Positions 6,614 to 7,945 of a stretch of DNA of 7,945 nt are shown here, piece by piece. Numbering within the stretch: the stretch's first letter is position 1; every line of letters begins with the position of its first letter. The position numbers were made by a program, and so were the translations under genes. The notes under the pieces were generated by a model. The model was not told the origin of the DNA. It did not search any database and was given only the letters and a program-made list of their open reading frames with translations. Source of the DNA: CAZHOV01 sp964534315 (GTDB lineage Bacteria; Bacteroidota; Bacteroidia; Chitinophagales; Saprospiraceae); the NCBI GenBank assembly GCA_964534315.1, contig CAZHOV010000217.1, forward strand, positions 1 to 7,945. Direction: 5' to 3'.

Positions 6614-7891
6614 ATGCTTTATCAGATTGTCCGACCGCTTGCGGCCATTACTTTTCAGGTGTTTTTTAAAAAGATATACATCTGTAACCAGGAGCGTATT
6701 CCCCGGGACAAAGCGGTGATTCTGGCGGCCAACCACCCTACTGCATTCATAGACCCTATTATGGTAGCCTGTTTTCAAAAGCGTCGGATCTATACATTTG
6801 TGCGCGGTGATGCCTTTGAAAAACCGATCTTCAATCTAATGCTCCGGGATTTTTATATGATCCCGATCTATCGGCGCAAGGACGGACTGGATCAGGTCAA
6901 GCAAAATCAACAATCATTCGAGGAAAGCTATCGAATCATTCAGCAGGGAAAAGTTCTGATGATCATGGCGGAAGGCGGTACCAATCCCACTAACATTTTA
7001 AACCCCATACAAAAAGCTCCGGCAAGGGTAGCTCTTAGCTGCCTGGAGGAAGCTCCTGAGTTAGACATCGAAATCATTCCGGTAGGCGTCAATTACACGG
7101 ATCGAAACCAATTCAGAAGCGAAATCAAGCTGGTATTTGGTGAATCTATTCATCCTAAAAATCACCTCCAACAGTACAAGCAAAACGAACAGAAAGGTAT
7201 CCGTGAACTGACAGATGAGTTAAGCAAGCGGCTGCATGAGTTAGTCGTAGAAATTCCTAAAGAAGACGAACGTCTATTGACAGGCTTGTTGACGATCATT
7301 CGCAATAACCATCGACCGCCATTTCTTCCGATTGTCCGAAGAAACATTGAACCACTACAAAAGGAATTAAAGCTTGCCCAATGGGTGAAACAACTTTCCC
7401 CTCCCCAAAAACAGCAATTAACTGAACACTTTTCTGCCTACGAAAATCTGCTGAAAAAATGCGGAGTCACCGATTTTTCAGTTGTTAATTCTAACTCCTT
7501 TAATCTATTAACTACTCTTTTTCTAATCCTGTCTTTTCCCCTATTTTTTTTGGGTATTGTTCTCAACGGCCTACCAGCTATTCTCGCCAATAATTTCGCC
7601 CGAAAAAAAATTAAACGGAAGGCCTATATTTCTTCCATCATTGTTGGGGTTGGGCTAGGCTTATATCTGTTGTACGCCCTGCTTTTGGTTGTTTTTTTAG
7701 CCGTATATTCACCTATCCTTCTACTCCCCGCAGTATTTATTCTTCCATTATTCGGTTTTTTTAGCTTGTATTTTTATGATCTGCAAAAAGCCTGGAAAGC
7801 AGGCCGCCAGTTTAATCGATTGAATAAGGAACAAAGAACTGAGTTGCTTAAAAAACGAACAGAAGTTTGTTCTCAACTTGAAGCAATCTAG
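6614..7891 (+). CDS. PlsC-like 1-acyl-glycerol-3-phosphate acyltransferase family membrane protein
   Basis: A 425-residue glycerolipid acyltransferase. The N-terminal half has the four family blocks: NHPTAFIDP (His41 and Asp47), IPIYRRKDG (83-91), MAEGGTNPTN (118-127, with Glu120), and IIPVGVNYTDRNQFRSEIKLVFGE (154-177) beginning the acceptor-proximal block. The catalytic pair is spaced H-x5-D rather than H-x4-D, a variant I also associate with Bacteroidota homologues, and the usual FPEG is AEGG. After a charged linker (about 180-290), the C-terminal part has three hydrophobic stretches (about 297-325, 338-362, 363-386), so the protein is anchored in the inner membrane, followed by a charged tail. 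It is longer than a typical PlsC (about 240-270). It likely transfers acyl groups to lysophosphatidate or a related acceptor; the exact acceptor is uncertain. The ATG at 6614 follows an A/T-rich leader without a Shine-Dalgarno sequence. The 17-bp spacing to prpE suggests co-transcription. Confidence 0.85.
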   Translation: MLYQIVRPLAAITFQVFFKKIYICNQERIPRDKAVILAANHPTAFIDPIMVACFQKRRIYTFVRGDAFEKPIFNLMLRDFYMIPIYRRKDGLDQVKQNQQSFEESYRIIQQGKVLMIMAEGGTNPTNILNPIQKAPARVALSCLEEAPELDIEIIPVGVNYTDRNQFRSEIKLVFGESIHPKNHLQQYKQNEQKGIRELTDELSKRLHELVVEIPKEDERLLTGLLTIIRNNHRPPFLPIVRRNIEPLQKELKLAQWVKQLSPPQKQQLTEHFSAYENLLKKCGVTDFSVVNSNSFNLLTTLFLILSFPLFFLGIVLNGLPAILANNFARKKIKRKAYISSIIVGVGLGLYLLYALLLVVFLAVYSPILLLPAVFILPLFGFFSLYFYDLQKAWKAGRQFNRLNKEQRTELLKKRTEVCSQLEAI

Positions 7892-7915
7892 TAGAAAAAG
7901 ATATACCGAAATCGT

Positions 7916-7934
7916 TCAGGCCCGTAGGGACTGA
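7916..7934. repeat. CCCGTAGGG-centred hairpin at the right edge, possible dispersed intergenic repeat
   Basis: TCAGGCCCGTAGGGACTGA folds as TCAG/CTGA and CCC/GGG around a GTA loop with one G-A mismatch (7920 and 7930). It lies 24 bases after the acyltransferase stop. There is no T-run after the stem (GATACCAAACGGA follows), so it is a poor intrinsic terminator. CGTAGG-centred imperfect palindromes of this look are, to my recollection, scattered between genes in several Bacteroidota genomes; that recollection is unverified. Confidence 0.4.
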
Positions 7935-7945
7935 TACCAAACGGA

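Overview
The window looks like a chromosomal piece of a Bacteroidota genome. The start codons lack Shine-Dalgarno sequences and sit behind A/T-rich leaders, the intergenic DNA is very AT-rich, and the proteins have a Bacteroidota flavour. I cannot fix the genus; a Saprospiria- or Cytophagia-like marine lineage is only a guess. All five genes are on the + strand. I see no tRNA, rRNA, CRISPR array, transposase or phage gene.

Layout: (1) bases 1-1806 hold the 3' part of a hybrid sensor in which a sodium/solute symporter (SSS/SLC5) domain is fused to a STAC-like linker and a complete histidine kinase (CbrA/CrbS architecture). Its 5' end lies outside the window. (2) 1925-2311 encodes a stand-alone receiver with no output domain. 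(3) 2388-4289 encodes acetyl-CoA synthetase (acs). (4) 4290-4682 is a non-coding spacer with an unusual inverted pair of 8-bp repeat arrays around a short stem-loop. The second array runs straight into a 100-N scaffold gap. (5) 4683-6596 encodes a second acyl-CoA synthetase of the propionyl-CoA synthetase (PrpE/ACSS3) type. (6) 6614-7891, only 17 bases further on, encodes a PlsC-like acyltransferase with C-terminal membrane segments. (7) The last 54 bases are non-coding and end in a CCCGTAGGG-centred hairpin that may be a dispersed repeat.

Functional reading: a transporter-type sensor kinase and a receiver sit directly upstream of two short-chain acyl-CoA synthetases. This resembles the proteobacterial CrbS/CrbR acetate switch that controls acs, but here the adjacent receiver has no DNA-binding domain, so signal output must take another route. 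The two synthetases would activate acetate and propionate (or a similar short acid). The acyltransferase probably works in phospholipid synthesis and may simply share the prpE transcript. The most notable non-coding feature is the octamer-repeat spacer between acs and prpE.
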